The notes below the pieces were generated by a model. That model had not been told where the DNA came from. It saw only the letters and a list, made by a program, of their open reading frames with translations, and did not search any database. From Haloferax sulfurifontis ATCC BAA-897 (GTDB taxonomy: Archaea > Halobacteriota > Halobacteria > Halobacteriales > Haloferacaceae): a DNA stretch of 64,000 nt. The DNA is taken from the NCBI RefSeq assembly GCF_000337835.1, contig NZ_AOLM01000018.1:1-64000 (forward strand), read 5' to 3'. Shown here piece after piece: positions 41,704-51,028 of this stretch (positions are counted from its first letter, which is position 1; each line of letters opens with the position of its first letter). Made by a program: the position numbers and the translations under genes.

Positions 41704-42501
41704 CTACACCCGGCCCGTCGTCACGTCGAACGGGACGACCTCGGCCCGGCGGTACTCCCCGTCTCGAATCTGCTGGACGACCTCGCGGCCCATCTCGCGC
41801 CACTCCCGGCGGACGGACTCGTAGGAGTCGCCGTCGAGTCCCCGGCGGAGGTCGGCCTCGTGACGGTCCAACCCCTCGCCGGTCGCCTTCTTCGCCGCGC
41901 TCCGCACGTCGTGGTCGTCGTACGGCGGCTCGGTCAGCTTGCGGTGGTGGTACCGGCGGGTCCCGACGACCGACAGGCCGGCGTCGGCGAACAGTCCACG
42001 GACGCGGTCGCCGAGCGCCACGTCGGTCGCCACGCCCTCGCGGAAGGCGTCTCTGACCCGGCGGTCGAGCGCGGCCTCGGCCTCGACGGTCGAGTCGACG
42101 CCGACGGCCGCGTTGTCGGGTTCGACCGTCGCCACGAGGTCAGACGAGACGCGGGCGAACTCGCTGAGCGCGGCCGTCGGGTCCGGGAGGTTCACGAGGA
42201 GCGCCTGACAGACGACCAAATCGAAGCTGTCGGCGGCGAAGGGGAGCTGAGTCGCATCTCCAGCGACCGCCTCGATGCCGGCGCGGTCGGCCGCGACCGA
42301 AAGCAGGTCGGTGTCGGCGTCGACGCCGACGACGCGGGCGTCAGAGGCCTCCGCGAGGACGCGCGTGAACTCGCCGGTCCCACAGCCCACGTCGAGGATG
42401 CGGGTCCGACCGCCGAGGTCGAGGTCGGCGAGGGCGGCGCGGGAGTCGTCCCACATGCCTTCTCGCGTCCGCCGGAGGTACGATTCGGAGAAACGTCGCA
42501 C
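41704..42501 (-). CDS. Class I SAM-dependent methyltransferase
   Basis: 265 residues from the GTG at 42501. SAM-binding motif I is ILDVGCGTGEFTRVLAEASD, then VVGVDADTDLLSVA, AGDATQLPFAADSFDLVVCQ (motif II/IV) and LLVNLPDPTAALSEFARV. The C-terminal ~110 residues are variable and give no substrate. UbiE/Methyltransf_11-like. Confidence 0.88.
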   Translation of the reverse strand: MRRFSESYLRRTREGMWDDSRAALADLDLGGRTRILDVGCGTGEFTRVLAEASDARVVGVDADTDLLSVAADRAGIEAVAGDATQLPFAADSFDLVVCQALLVNLPDPTAALSEFARVSSDLVATVEPDNAAVGVDSTVEAEAALDRRVRDAFREGVATDVALGDRVRGLFADAGLSVVGTRRYHHRKLTEPPYDDHDVRSAAKKATGEGLDRHEADLRRGLDGDSYESVRREWREMGREVVQQIRDGEYRRAEVVPFDVTTGRV

Positions 42502-42596
42502 ACGCGGAGTCGGGCGCGGCGACCCAAAAAACAGTCGAAACGGTCGATGCGAGACTCAGCGGCGGCCGCTGGAGTCCCGGCCCGCGGTCCGGCGTC

Positions 42597-43478
42597 TTAC
42601 TCCGCGTCGGCGCGGAGTTCGCGGACGCGCTCGATGTTCCACGCGAAGCCCTTGCCGTCCTCGGTGGGCGTCTCCAAGACGAGCGGCACGTCGTCGTCGA
42701 CGATGGCCTCGTGGTTGATGAACGCGCGCATGCCCTCCTCGCCGATGAGGCCCTCGCCGATGAGCGCGTGTTCGTCCTTGTTCGTCCCGCACTCGTGTTT
42801 CGAGTCGTTGAGGTGGACGCACTTGAGGTGCTCCAGTCCGACCTCGGCGTCGAGTTCCTCGAACGTCTCGTCGACGCCCGCGGCCGTCGAGAGGTCGTAG
42901 CCCGCGGCGAACGCGTGGGCGGTGTCGAGACAGACGTCGAGGTCCTGTTCGGACTCTTCGAGGACGTAGCCGAGGTGGGCGAAGTCGTCGCCCATCTTGG
43001 TGCCCGAGCCCGCGTCGGACTCGATGAGGACGGTGACGCCGTCGGGGATGTCGAGGTCGTCGAGGACGGAGACGGCGTTGTCGAGGCCCTGCTGTTCGCC
43101 CGCGCCGGTGTGAGCGCCGAGGTGGACGTTCACGTACTCGATGCCGAGTTTGTCGGCCATGTCGACCTCCGTCTGCATCGAGTCCAGCGACTTCTGCCGG
43201 AGGCCGTCTTTGGGCGTACAGAGGTTGACGAGATACGACGAGTGGATGACCCACGGGCCGGCCAGGTTGTCGGCGGTCTCCTCGCGGAACAGTTCGGCCT
43301 CCGCGTCGGAGATGTCGGGGTCGCGCCACACCTGCGGCGAGGTGGTGAAAATCTGCCCGCAGTTGCCGCCGAAGGCGACCTGCCGGAAGACGGCGTTGGC
43401 GACGTTACCGTGCGGTGGCGTCTCGTCGTCGGACGAGACCTTCGAACTGGACATCGAGACGTGTGCGCCGACTTGCAT
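42597..43478 (-). CDS. nfo: Endonuclease IV (AP endonuclease)
   Basis: 293 residues from the ATG at 43478 ([12 protein letters not shown]). Zinc ligands of the TIM-barrel family are seen in [81 protein letters not shown] and the late [12 protein letters not shown]. It cuts DNA at abasic sites for base excision repair. Confidence 0.93.
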   Translation of the reverse strand: MQVGAHVSMSSSKVSSDDETPPHGNVANAVFRQVAFGGNCGQIFTTSPQVWRDPDISDAEAELFREETADNLAGPWVIHSSYLVNLCTPKDGLRQKSLDSMQTEVDMADKLGIEYVNVHLGAHTGAGEQQGLDNAVSVLDDLDIPDGVTVLIESDAGSGTKMGDDFAHLGYVLEESEQDLDVCLDTAHAFAAGYDLSTAAGVDETFEELDAEVGLEHLKCVHLNDSKHECGTNKDEHALIGEGLIGEEGMRAFINHEAIVDDDVPLVLETPTEDGKGFAWNIERVRELRADAE

Positions 43479-43598
43479 GGGGAGTCCGACGGCGTACCCG
43501 AACAAAGGGACTTCGGAGTCGGCGGCGACGTCGGACGACGAGAGAGCGGTGGCGGGGTCGCGGCGAGCGGCGACGACGACAACGACGACGGCGGCCGC

Positions 43599-44426
43599 TC
43601 AGTCGGACCGCGACCCCGGGCGGCGGCGCACCCAGTCGTCCGCGCGGTACTTCTCGTCGACTTTCTCGCGCGCGCGGTCGAGTTCCGCGTCGGTCCACGA
43701 CCCCTCGTCGGCGTCGACGAACCCCGAGAGCGACTCGGTCAGCGCCGCGACGAACTCCCCGCGGGAGGCGTCGGCGAGTTCGTCGATGCCGACGACGCGC
43801 TCGCGGAACGCCTCGGGCGTCACGTCGTGGCCGTCGAACACGTCGAGGTGCGTCTCGGCGTCCACCGAGTAGGTGAGAGAGCCGTGCTGGACGACGGCGT
43901 CGCGGCGGCGGTACTGGGCGTTGCCCGCGACCTTCCGCCCCGCGGCGACCATGTCGTGGGCGGGGTGGAGCGCCCGCAGGTAGCAGGCGGGATGCCAGAT
44001 GACGGGCACGTCGTCGTCGACGAAGTCCACGTCCACGCCGACCGCGCGAATCGCGTCCAAAATCGGCTCGCACAGCAGGTGATAGCAGTCCATGAGGTCG
44101 CCCGGTAGCTCCGATTTCGGCGCGGCGATGGAGTACGCCACGTCGCCGTGGCGGTCGTGGTAGATGCCGCCACCGCCGGTCTGTCGGCGGGTCACGTCGA
44201 TTCCCTCGCGGTCGCAGTAGCCCCAGTCGACCGTCTCCGGGTCCTGTCCGTAGCCCAGCGAGAGGCAACTCGGCTCCCACGAGTAGACGCGGACGGTCCG
44301 GGGGCCGCCCGCGGCGGCCGTCTCGCCGGCGACCTCGTCGAGCGCCATCTGCATCGGTCCCGGTCGGACCTCCTCGGGAATCACCCGCCACTCGCGGTCG
44401 GCAATCGACCCCTGCGAGTCGTTCAT
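43599..44426 (-). CDS. lplA: Lipoate-protein ligase A-like protein
   Basis: 275 residues of the BPL/LplA fold: ALDEVAGETAAAGGPRTVRV, SLGYGQDPETVDWGYCDREG, VTRRQTGGGGIYHDRHGDVA (lipoyl-AMP site) and MVAAGRKVAGNAQYRRRDAV, which holds the conserved Lys of KVAGNAQ. The C-terminal domain of the long bacterial LplA is missing, as in archaea where a separate LplB can supply it. Role: attaching lipoate or octanoate to 2-oxoacid dehydrogenases or the glycine-cleavage H protein. Confidence 0.88.
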   Translation of the reverse strand: MNDSQGSIADREWRVIPEEVRPGPMQMALDEVAGETAAAGGPRTVRVYSWEPSCLSLGYGQDPETVDWGYCDREGIDVTRRQTGGGGIYHDRHGDVAYSIAAPKSELPGDLMDCYHLLCEPILDAIRAVGVDVDFVDDDVPVIWHPACYLRALHPAHDMVAAGRKVAGNAQYRRRDAVVQHGSLTYSVDAETHLDVFDGHDVTPEAFRERVVGIDELADASRGEFVAALTESLSGFVDADEGSWTDAELDRAREKVDEKYRADDWVRRRPGSRSD

Positions 44427-44516
44427 ACGTGGGCTTCGTCCATCCGGGAGAAAGCGATTTCGACGCTCGGCCGACGCGAGCGATTCCGTTAAACCGCACC
44501 GCGGTGACGTGGAACC

Positions 44517-45167
44517 ATGAAGTTCACCCGCGTCGCCCTCGCCGCGACAGACCCCATCTCGCTGTGTGAGTTCTACGTCGAGACGCTCGGCTTCGCGGCC
44601 GTCCCCGGGTCACAGCGCTCGGCGACCGCCGGGGAGACGACCCTGTGGTTCGAACTCGGCGACACCGACCCCGGCCACCTCGCGTTCACCGTCGCCGCCG
44701 CGGTCGACTCCGTGGTCGCGTGGTTGGACGACCGCGCGGGCGTGGACGTGCTCGACACCGACGAGGGACCGAGCGTCCGGTTCGACTTCCTCGGCTGTGA
44801 CTCCGTCTACTTCGAGGACCCCGAGGGCAACGTCATCGAGTACGTCTGCTACGACGGCGACGCGACCGGCGAGTTCGACCCGGCGACCGACCTCCGCGGC
44901 GCGACCGAGGTCGGGATGGCCGTCCCCGACGTGGAGTCGTTCGTTGCGTCTCTGACCGAGGCGCTCGGCATCGAGCCGCTGGAGTCGTTCGAGGGCGGCG
45001 ACCTCGTGTTCGTCGGCGACCGGGACGCCCGATTCGTCGTCTCGCCGGTCGGCCGCGCGTGGTATCCGACCGACAGCGAGGCGACCGTCGGCCCGGTGTC
45101 GGCGCGGTGCGACGCGGACGGCGTTTTCGACCCCGAGGGGCTTCCCTACCGCGTCAACGCCGAGTGA
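44517..45167 (+). CDS. VOC-family (glyoxalase/dioxygenase fold) protein
   Basis: 216 residues. First VOC module: FTRVALAATDPISLCEFYVE, TLGFAAVPGSQRSA, HLAFTVAAAVDSVVAW, then VYFEDPEGNVIEYVCYDGD (Glu metal ligand). A second, incomplete module begins at VGMAVPDVESFVASLTEALG. Substrate unknown; no neighbour defines a pathway. Confidence 0.85.
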   Translation: MKFTRVALAATDPISLCEFYVETLGFAAVPGSQRSATAGETTLWFELGDTDPGHLAFTVAAAVDSVVAWLDDRAGVDVLDTDEGPSVRFDFLGCDSVYFEDPEGNVIEYVCYDGDATGEFDPATDLRGATEVGMAVPDVESFVASLTEALGIEPLESFEGGDLVFVGDRDARFVVSPVGRAWYPTDSEATVGPVSARCDADGVFDPEGLPYRVNAE

Positions 45168-45215
45168 CAACTCGTTTCAAAGAAGCGTTATTAGCACTAG
45201 GAGAGTCAACGAACC

Positions 45216-46271
45216 GTGAACGTCTCTCGTCTCGTTAGCGCGGGGTCGCTCAGTCTCACCGGGGTGGCCCTGTTCGTCATCGTCTCGAACAGCGTCGCCT
45301 CGGTCGCATCCGACCTCGCGGGACTCGTCGCCGCGGCCTTCGGCCTCGTCATCTCGGTGCTCTTCGTCGCCGTCGGCCCCGTCGTCTACCGAAGCGACCT
45401 CAAGACCGCTCACGTCGCCCGCGTCGCCGGCTGGAACCTCCTCGGCGTCGTCGTCACCGTGTTCGTGCTCGCGCTCATCGGGAGCTACCAGCGGGCCGCG
45501 GGCGGAGGGGTCAGCGAGCCGCTTTTCAGCGCCGCCGTCGTCGTCGGCGTGAGCGCCGTCGCGCACGTCCTCATCGGTATCAACGACGTGCGCCGGATTC
45601 GGACCCGCGAGCTGTCCGAGCAGTACAAACGCTCCGCGGTCATCAACCGACTCGTCCGCCACAACCTCCGACACACCGCGCAGTTGCTCCTCGGCTGGGG
45701 CGACCGACTCGCCACCGACGGCGGCGACGAAGAGACCGTCCGCATCGGCGAGCGACTGAAAGCGACCGGAGACGACCTCGGCACGATGAGCGACCAGGTC
45801 AAGACCGTCACCCAACTCGTCGACAGCGACCACGGGGGCGAGACGGTCGACCTACGCGCGCTCCTCGACTCGCTCGTCGACGACCGCTCGGCGGCCAACC
45901 CCGAGGCGACCATCACCGTCAGCGGTGACGGTCCAGCAACGGTCGTCGGCGGGAAGAAGCTGAAAATCGCGTTCCGTGAAGTCGTCGACAACGCGCTCGA
46001 ACACGCCGGTTCCGCCCCCACAATCGAACTCGCGTTCGAGCGCGTCGGGGGCGAGGTCGTCGTGCGCGTGACCGACGACGGGCCGGGCATCCCCGACCAC
46101 CAGCGCGAACTCATCGAGCAGAACGTCGAAGAGAGCGACCTCGCCCACGGCAACGGGCTGGGCCTCTGGCTCTCGAAGTGGATCGTGGAGGCCTACGGCG
46201 GCGAACTCCGACTCCCGCCGACCGAAGAGGGCGAGGGTGCGGTCGTCGAGTTCCACCTCGACGCGGCCTGA
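45216..46271 (+). CDS. Membrane sensor histidine kinase
   Basis: 351 residues from the GTG at 45216. Four membrane spans cover residues ~8-125 (for example LTGVALFVIVSNSVA, LLGVVVTVFVLALIGSY). A helix with the phospho-acceptor His follows in VINRLVRHNLRHTAQLLLGW, the usual haloarchaeal form. The ATPase domain shows AFREVVDNALEHA (N box), VTDDGPGIPDHQRELI (G1) and HGNGLGLWLSKWIVEAYGG (G2). No input domain beyond the membrane part and no linked response regulator. The next gene encodes a Bat-type HTH protein. Confidence 0.88.
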   Translation: MNVSRLVSAGSLSLTGVALFVIVSNSVASVASDLAGLVAAAFGLVISVLFVAVGPVVYRSDLKTAHVARVAGWNLLGVVVTVFVLALIGSYQRAAGGGVSEPLFSAAVVVGVSAVAHVLIGINDVRRIRTRELSEQYKRSAVINRLVRHNLRHTAQLLLGWGDRLATDGGDEETVRIGERLKATGDDLGTMSDQVKTVTQLVDSDHGGETVDLRALLDSLVDDRSAANPEATITVSGDGPATVVGGKKLKIAFREVVDNALEHAGSAPTIELAFERVGGEVVVRVTDDGPGIPDHQRELIEQNVEESDLAHGNGLGLWLSKWIVEAYGGELRLPPTEEGEGAVVEFHLDAA

Positions 46272-46416
46272 GTCCACAGCCTCGGAGGCGGGGAGATAGT
46301 GATTTTCGCGCGGTTTCGCCGATTGAACCGGGCGCTCGGAGACGTACACCCAATCAGGAGCGCGTTTCTGAGATAGGAGCCGAGCGGTTATACCCACCGA
46401 ACGGAATTATCCCATA

Positions 46417-47184
46417 ATGCGCGAGGTCGTGTTTACCATCGAGTACGAGCGAGGGGCCGACCCACTGATGGACGTCTTCATCGAGTCTCCCGATTTGTAC
46501 GCGCGGTCGATGCAGGTGCAAGCGACCAGCGAGGCGGTATGGGGCATCGAGAAGCTCGTCGGCACACCGTCCGTCCTCGACGAGTACGACGAGCGCCTCG
46601 AACGGGTCGCCCAAGAGTCGAGTTTGGCCGGGATGTGCGGCGCACCGGTCACCGAGTACAGGTACGAGATGCTCTCGTCGAACCCGGAATCGCGGAAAAT
46701 CTACTCGCTCCAGCGGGAAGGTGACGGGCCGCGGTCACTCCCGATCGCCGCCGCGAACCACCTCGGTGAGGGTGTGATAATGCGGTCGGAACGCCACGGC
46801 GACCAGTTCCGCTGGCACCTCCTCGTCGACGGCTCGCTCGGAACCTTACACGACGACGTTCGAGCGAATCTCCGCGACGGACTTTCGCTGACGGTCGAAC
46901 GACTCGGCGAACCCCCCTGTCTGCTCGAAGATGGACGGACACAGCACGACCTTACGACAGCGCAAAAGACAGCACTGGAAGCCGCGCTCACTCGCGGCTA
47001 CTACGAAGAACCTCGGAAGGCCTCGGTTAGCGAGATCGCCGAGGAGATCGACGTGCCGAGTTCCACGCTCCAGTACCGACTCAACCGAGCCGAGGCGTGG
47101 CTTGCCGAACAGTTCGCCGCCGACTCGATGACCGTCGATATCGACACGTCCCTCGACCTCGGGGACGTTGAGTTCATCGAGTAG
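46417..47184 (+). CDS. Bacterio-opsin activator-type HTH regulator (HTH-10)
   Basis: 255 residues. The C-terminal domain DLTTAQKTALEAALTRGYYE then VSEIAEEIDVPSSTLQYRLN is the HTH-10 motif of haloarchaeal Bat-like regulators. The N-terminal ~190 residues hold a sensor part of the usual group (FTIEYERGADPLMDVF). Target genes unknown; it may act with the kinase upstream. Confidence 0.88.
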   Translation: MREVVFTIEYERGADPLMDVFIESPDLYARSMQVQATSEAVWGIEKLVGTPSVLDEYDERLERVAQESSLAGMCGAPVTEYRYEMLSSNPESRKIYSLQREGDGPRSLPIAAANHLGEGVIMRSERHGDQFRWHLLVDGSLGTLHDDVRANLRDGLSLTVERLGEPPCLLEDGRTQHDLTTAQKTALEAALTRGYYEEPRKASVSEIAEEIDVPSSTLQYRLNRAEAWLAEQFAADSMTVDIDTSLDLGDVEFIE

Positions 47185-47263
47185 TTGCCACCACGCCCGA
47201 ATCGGGGGGGTTGGAATATTTCAGAACAAATCGTAACCGGTCAACTCCCCAAGCGAGGTACGT

Positions 47264-48025
47264 ATGACAAACGACTCCGAGATTCGCGTACGACTCGTGC
47301 GAAACGCGACGGTGCTTGCGACGGTCGATGACACCACGTTCCTCGTTGACCCCATGTTCACGCCGCAGGGCGAGATGCCGACGGTGACGGACAACCCGGC
47401 GGTGCCCGAGTTCCTCACGACGGCGAACCAGAAGCGAAATCCGTTAGTGCCGCTCCCGGACGTCGAACTCGACTACGACGCCGTGGTCGTCACGCATCGC
47501 CACCCCGACCACTGGGACGAGGCGGCCAGAGAGAAACTCGATGCGGACGTGCCGCTGTTCTGCCAACCCGAGGACGCAGACGCGTTCAGCGACGAGGGCT
47601 TCACCGACGTGCGACCCGTCGAAGACGAGACGTCGTTCGACGGGGTGACGATCCACCGGACGCCGGGACAGCACGGCCACGGCGAACTCGCCGAGGGGAT
47701 GGGCCCTGTCTCCGGGTTCGTCTTCGAGGGCGAGAAATCGCTGTACATCGCCGGGGACACCATCTGGTACGACCCGGTAGCGGAAACGCTCGACCGGTTC
47801 GAACCTGAGATGGTCGTCCTCAACGGTGGGGAAGCACAGTTCGACCAGGGCGAACCAATCACGATGGGCGTCGAAGACATCGCGGCCGTCCGGGAGGCCA
47901 CGGATGCGACCGTGGCAGTTGTCCACATGGAAGCCATCAATCACTGTCTGCTCTCTCGTGAGGAACTGCGAGCGGAGACCGAGAACGTCCTCGTCCCCGA
48001 AGACGGTGAGCAGGTGTCTCTGTAA
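47264..48025 (+). CDS. UlaG-like MBL-fold hydrolase
   Basis: 253 residues. Here the metal motif is canonical except for order: VVTHRHPDHWDEAAR (HxHxDH), then TPGQHGHGELAEGMGPVSGF (His), YIAGDTIWYDP (Asp) and VHMEAINH (last His). The start TFLVDPMF near residue 25 matches the L-ascorbate-6-phosphate lactonase/UlaG-like group. Metabolic role unknown. Confidence 0.87.
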   Translation: MTNDSEIRVRLVRNATVLATVDDTTFLVDPMFTPQGEMPTVTDNPAVPEFLTTANQKRNPLVPLPDVELDYDAVVVTHRHPDHWDEAAREKLDADVPLFCQPEDADAFSDEGFTDVRPVEDETSFDGVTIHRTPGQHGHGELAEGMGPVSGFVFEGEKSLYIAGDTIWYDPVAETLDRFEPEMVVLNGGEAQFDQGEPITMGVEDIAAVREATDATVAVVHMEAINHCLLSREELRAETENVLVPEDGEQVSL

Positions 48026-48168
48026 CGGCAGTTCCACGGGGCGACTACGGTAGAACGGTAGTAGCCACTGTGCGTAGCAACTCTTTCGGTCAGTTCTGAC
48101 GGGGACGCCGACCCCCACACCACCCTCCGAAACTGCGTGAGTCGTCACGCCCGATTCCGTATCGTCAC

Positions 48169-49149
48169 ATGCAATTTATCACGGGCGACATTCGCCGACT
48201 CGCGGGCCTTTTACGCCTCGCCGACGGACGGACGTGCATGGTACGGAACGTCGCCGGCGTCATGGCCGAACTCGAGCCCGAGGACTTCTACCTCCTCTCG
48301 GGCGTCGAGCAGGGCATGCGCTTCAGCGAGTGGGTCAACCGGGAGAAGCTCCCGAAGAACTCGGGGCTGACCGCCGAGGAGGTCGACTACCGCATCGACC
48401 GCTGTATGACCCGCGAGCTCATCGAGCGCAAGACCATCCAGTACGAGGGGTACAAGCTCACGGTCGAGGGGTACGACGCGCTCGCCCTCCGGACGTTCGC
48501 CCAACGAGACACCATTCAGGGATTCGGCGCGCCCCTCGGCGTCGGTAAGGAAAGCGACGTGTTCGAGGTGCAGTCGTTCAAGCCGCTCGCGCTCAAGTTC
48601 CACCGCGAGGGGTACACCAACTTCCGCGAGGTGCGCCGCGAGCGCGACTACACCTCCGAGAACCACCACGTCTCGTGGCTCTACACCGCCCGCAAGGCGG
48701 CCGAACGCGAGTACGAGGCGCTCGAAACCCTGTTCCCGCAGGTGTCGGTCCCGCGCCCCGTCGACCACAACCGCCACGCGATCATCATGGCGAAACTCGA
48801 CGGCGTCGAACTCGCCAAGGCGAAGCTCGAATCCGAGCAGGTGACGGGCGTCCTCGACCTGATTCTCTCCGAGATGGCCGAGGCCTACGAGGCCGGCTAC
48901 GTCCACGCCGACATGTCCGAGTACAACGTCGCGGTCGGCGAGCGCGGCGTCACGGTCTTCGACTGGCCGCAGGCCGTCCCGACCGACCACGACAACGCCC
49001 GCGAACTCCTCGCGCGCGACGCGAAGAACATCGTCGGCTACTTCCGCCGCAAGTACCCCGGCGAGATGCCCGACGACGTCGACATCGACGCGGTGTCCGA
49101 CGCTATCGCCGAAAACGAGTTCGAACGCATCGGCGCGTTCGCCGTCTGA
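48169..49149 (+). CDS. rio2: RIO2-type serine/threonine protein kinase
   Basis: 326 residues. The N-terminal winged helix (residues ~10-90) ends in a nucleotide-binding loop GAPLGVGKESDVFEV; the ATP Lys is in LALKFHREG, and the catalytic loop is YVHADMSEYNVAV with the metal-binding Asp in TVFDWPQAV. The flexible loop GYTNFREVRRERDYTSENHH is typical of Rio2. It functions in late 40S/30S ribosome maturation and lies near rpl15e. Confidence 0.93.
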   Translation: MQFITGDIRRLAGLLRLADGRTCMVRNVAGVMAELEPEDFYLLSGVEQGMRFSEWVNREKLPKNSGLTAEEVDYRIDRCMTRELIERKTIQYEGYKLTVEGYDALALRTFAQRDTIQGFGAPLGVGKESDVFEVQSFKPLALKFHREGYTNFREVRRERDYTSENHHVSWLYTARKAAEREYEALETLFPQVSVPRPVDHNRHAIIMAKLDGVELAKAKLESEQVTGVLDLILSEMAEAYEAGYVHADMSEYNVAVGERGVTVFDWPQAVPTDHDNARELLARDAKNIVGYFRRKYPGEMPDDVDIDAVSDAIAENEFERIGAFAV

Positions 49150-49548
49150 ACCCCCCCCAACGACCCGGAACGCCGCTTTCTGCCGTCACTAGTGAGGTTT
49201 CCAGAGCCGTGGCGGTAGCCGGTTTCCGCGGTGATAAATCAGATAGCGCGATATGAAATGTGGATTTCGGGAGAACTGCCGTTGATGGTGAAGGCGTCGC
49301 TCGGCGGGATGGAAGGCTGAGCCGCGGCGGGCGCACCCTCGATACCGTCTTTTTCGGCCGGTTCACCGCGCCAGTCGGTGGCACACGCGTCGCGAGAATC
49401 CGAAGTCCTTAACCCTCCCCTGTTGGTAGTTCCGCCAACTCGCTGGCAATGCGGGCACGCCAGAGGGCACCCGTCACGCACGGGACGAAATGTGGTCTCA
49501 GGGGAGTTCCCCGACGGACTGAATCGCAAGCGCCCGCGGTGATACACA
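49150..49548. other. 400-bp leader/intergenic region before rpl15e
   Basis: No supported gene; open frames on the minus strand are low quality. It includes an AT-rich cttaaccctcccc near 49408-49420 that may carry the rpl15e promoter, followed by about 130 nt of paired-looking, GC-rich DNA (ttggtagttccgccaactcg). A structured leader or an unannotated small RNA is possible. I see no tRNA, SRP or RNase P RNA signature. Confidence 0.4.
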
Positions 49549-50139
49549 ATGGCACGAAGCTTCTATTCCCACATCAAGGAAGCGTGGAAGACCCCGAAGG
49601 AAGGCAAGCTGGCCGAACTCCAGTGGCAGCGAAAACAGGAGTGGCGCGAGCAGGGCGCTATCGAGCGCATCGAGCGCCCCACCCGCCTCGACAAGGCCCG
49701 TGAGCTCGGCTACAAGGCCAAGCAGGGCATCATCGTGGTCCGCGTCTCCGTCCGCAAGGGCGGCGCGCGCAAACAGCGCCACAAGGCCGGCCGCCGCACG
49801 AAGCGCCAGGGCGTCAACCGCATCGGCCGCCGCAAGTCCATCCCGCGCATCGCGGAGGAGCGCGCCTCGCGCAAGCACCCCAACCTGCGCGTGCTGAACT
49901 CCTACGGCGTCGGACAGGACGGCTCCCAGAAGTGGCAGGAAGTCATCCTCGTCGACCCCGAGCACCCGGCCATCCAGAACGACGACGACCTCAACTGGAT
50001 CTGCGACGACACCCACGAGGGCCGCGCCTTCCGCGGTCTCACCAACGCGGGCAAGAAGAACCGCGGTCTCCAGAACCGCGGCAAGGGCACGGAGCACAAC
50101 CGTCCCTCCATCCGCGCCGGCAACGGCCGCGGCAAGTAA
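49549..50139 (+). CDS. rpl15e: 50S ribosomal protein L15e
   Basis: 196 residues: MARSFYSHIKEAWKTPKEGK, WREQGAIERIERPTRLDKAR, LGYKAKQGIIVVRVSVRKGG, GVNRIGRRKSIPRIAEERAS and the C-terminal FRGLTNAGKKNRGLQNRGKG. All match the archaeal/eukaryotic L15e family at the usual length. Ends in a basic tail. Confidence 0.97.
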   Translation: MARSFYSHIKEAWKTPKEGKLAELQWQRKQEWREQGAIERIERPTRLDKARELGYKAKQGIIVVRVSVRKGGARKQRHKAGRRTKRQGVNRIGRRKSIPRIAEERASRKHPNLRVLNSYGVGQDGSQKWQEVILVDPEHPAIQNDDDLNWICDDTHEGRAFRGLTNAGKKNRGLQNRGKGTEHNRPSIRAGNGRGK

Positions 50140-50246
50140 CGCCCCGCGCACCGCGCCGATTTCTCTCTTTATCGACCGTCGAGCCGCGGCTCCGTCTCGA
50201 AGCACCCACGCTTATCGCGGCGGGGCCGGACCATCGAATCGACCCC

Positions 50247-50480
50247 ATGGTCAGTATCGAACTCAGCGGGCCGATACTCGTTGCCGCCGCGGTCCTCGGC
50301 GCGGCGTGGCTATACCGCGACGCGAAGCGCCGAGCGATGGACACGGCAGACATGTGGGCCGTCGGGTTTTTCGTCGCGTTCGTCCTCCTGCCGGTTCTCG
50401 GCGGCCTCGCCGTCCTCGCCTTCTACCTCCAGAATCGAAACCGGCGGCGGGGGTCGCCCGTCGCGGTTCCCGGGAAGTAG
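50247..50480 (+). CDS. Small two-span membrane protein, 77 aa
   Basis: MVSIELSGPILVAAAVLGAA and WAVGFFVAFVLLPVLGGLAV are two membrane spans, separated by a short loop (RDAKRRAMDTADM), ending in a basic tail. A common type in haloarchaea, of unknown function. ATG at 50247. Confidence 0.65.
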   Translation: MVSIELSGPILVAAAVLGAAWLYRDAKRRAMDTADMWAVGFFVAFVLLPVLGGLAVLAFYLQNRNRRRGSPVAVPGK

Positions 50481-50537
50481 GTTCGGGCGTCGCTCTGCGG
50501 GTCGAAAAGGGCCGTCGGTGAGAAATTCGTCGGCGAC

Positions 50538-50894
50538 TCAGAACGGCGACGTGGGACCGAGGTCCGCCTCGCCCTCGCTTTCGGAGCCGTCTTCGACCGC
50601 GCCGTCCCACGCGTCGAAGCCGCCGCGGAGGCTGGACACGTCGGCGTCGACGTTGCTGTCCAGCACCGAGGCGACCTGCTTCGAACTCTTGCCGACGTAA
50701 CACGAGACGACGACCTCGGCGGGCCACTCGCGGTCGAACACCTCGGGGCCGAGCGTCGCCGCCGGGAGGTTCTCCGAGTCGGGGATGTGACCGGACGCGT
50801 ACGACGAGGGGTCTCGGATGTCGACGACGGCGAGGTCATCGTCGTCGTCGGCCAGTTTCTCGCGGAGTTCGTCGGGCGTCGTCTCGGCGACCAT
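50538..50894 (-). CDS. Rhodanese-like domain protein
   Basis: 118 residues from the ATG at 50894. Rhodanese fold: DDLAVVDIRDPSSYASGHIP, then VVVSCYVGKSS, where Cys is the active-site residue, and VSSLRGGFDAWDGAVE. It is divergent from ubaA (135 bp between starts), so it may deliver sulfur to the SAMP system. Confidence 0.88.
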   Translation of the reverse strand: MVAETTPDELREKLADDDDDLAVVDIRDPSSYASGHIPDSENLPAATLGPEVFDREWPAEVVVSCYVGKSSKQVASVLDSNVDADVSSLRGGFDAWDGAVEDGSESEGEADLGPTSPF

Positions 50895-51028
50895 ACCCGA
50901 CGTGAGCGGGCGGAGCGTCAAAGGCGCGTCGCTTCCGGCGATGTCGTCGCCAGCGGCGACGGTTCGGGTCCGAGAAGCGGGCGCGCCCGTGCCGCGGCTT
51001 TATTCTGGGGCGACGCCAACCTCGGGAT

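Noticed and set aside
49239-49547. Minus-strand frame with a CPHC motif upstream of rpl15e
   Set aside because: Its codon pattern is not like a gene and the region looks like a leader; a single CxxC pair is not enough support.
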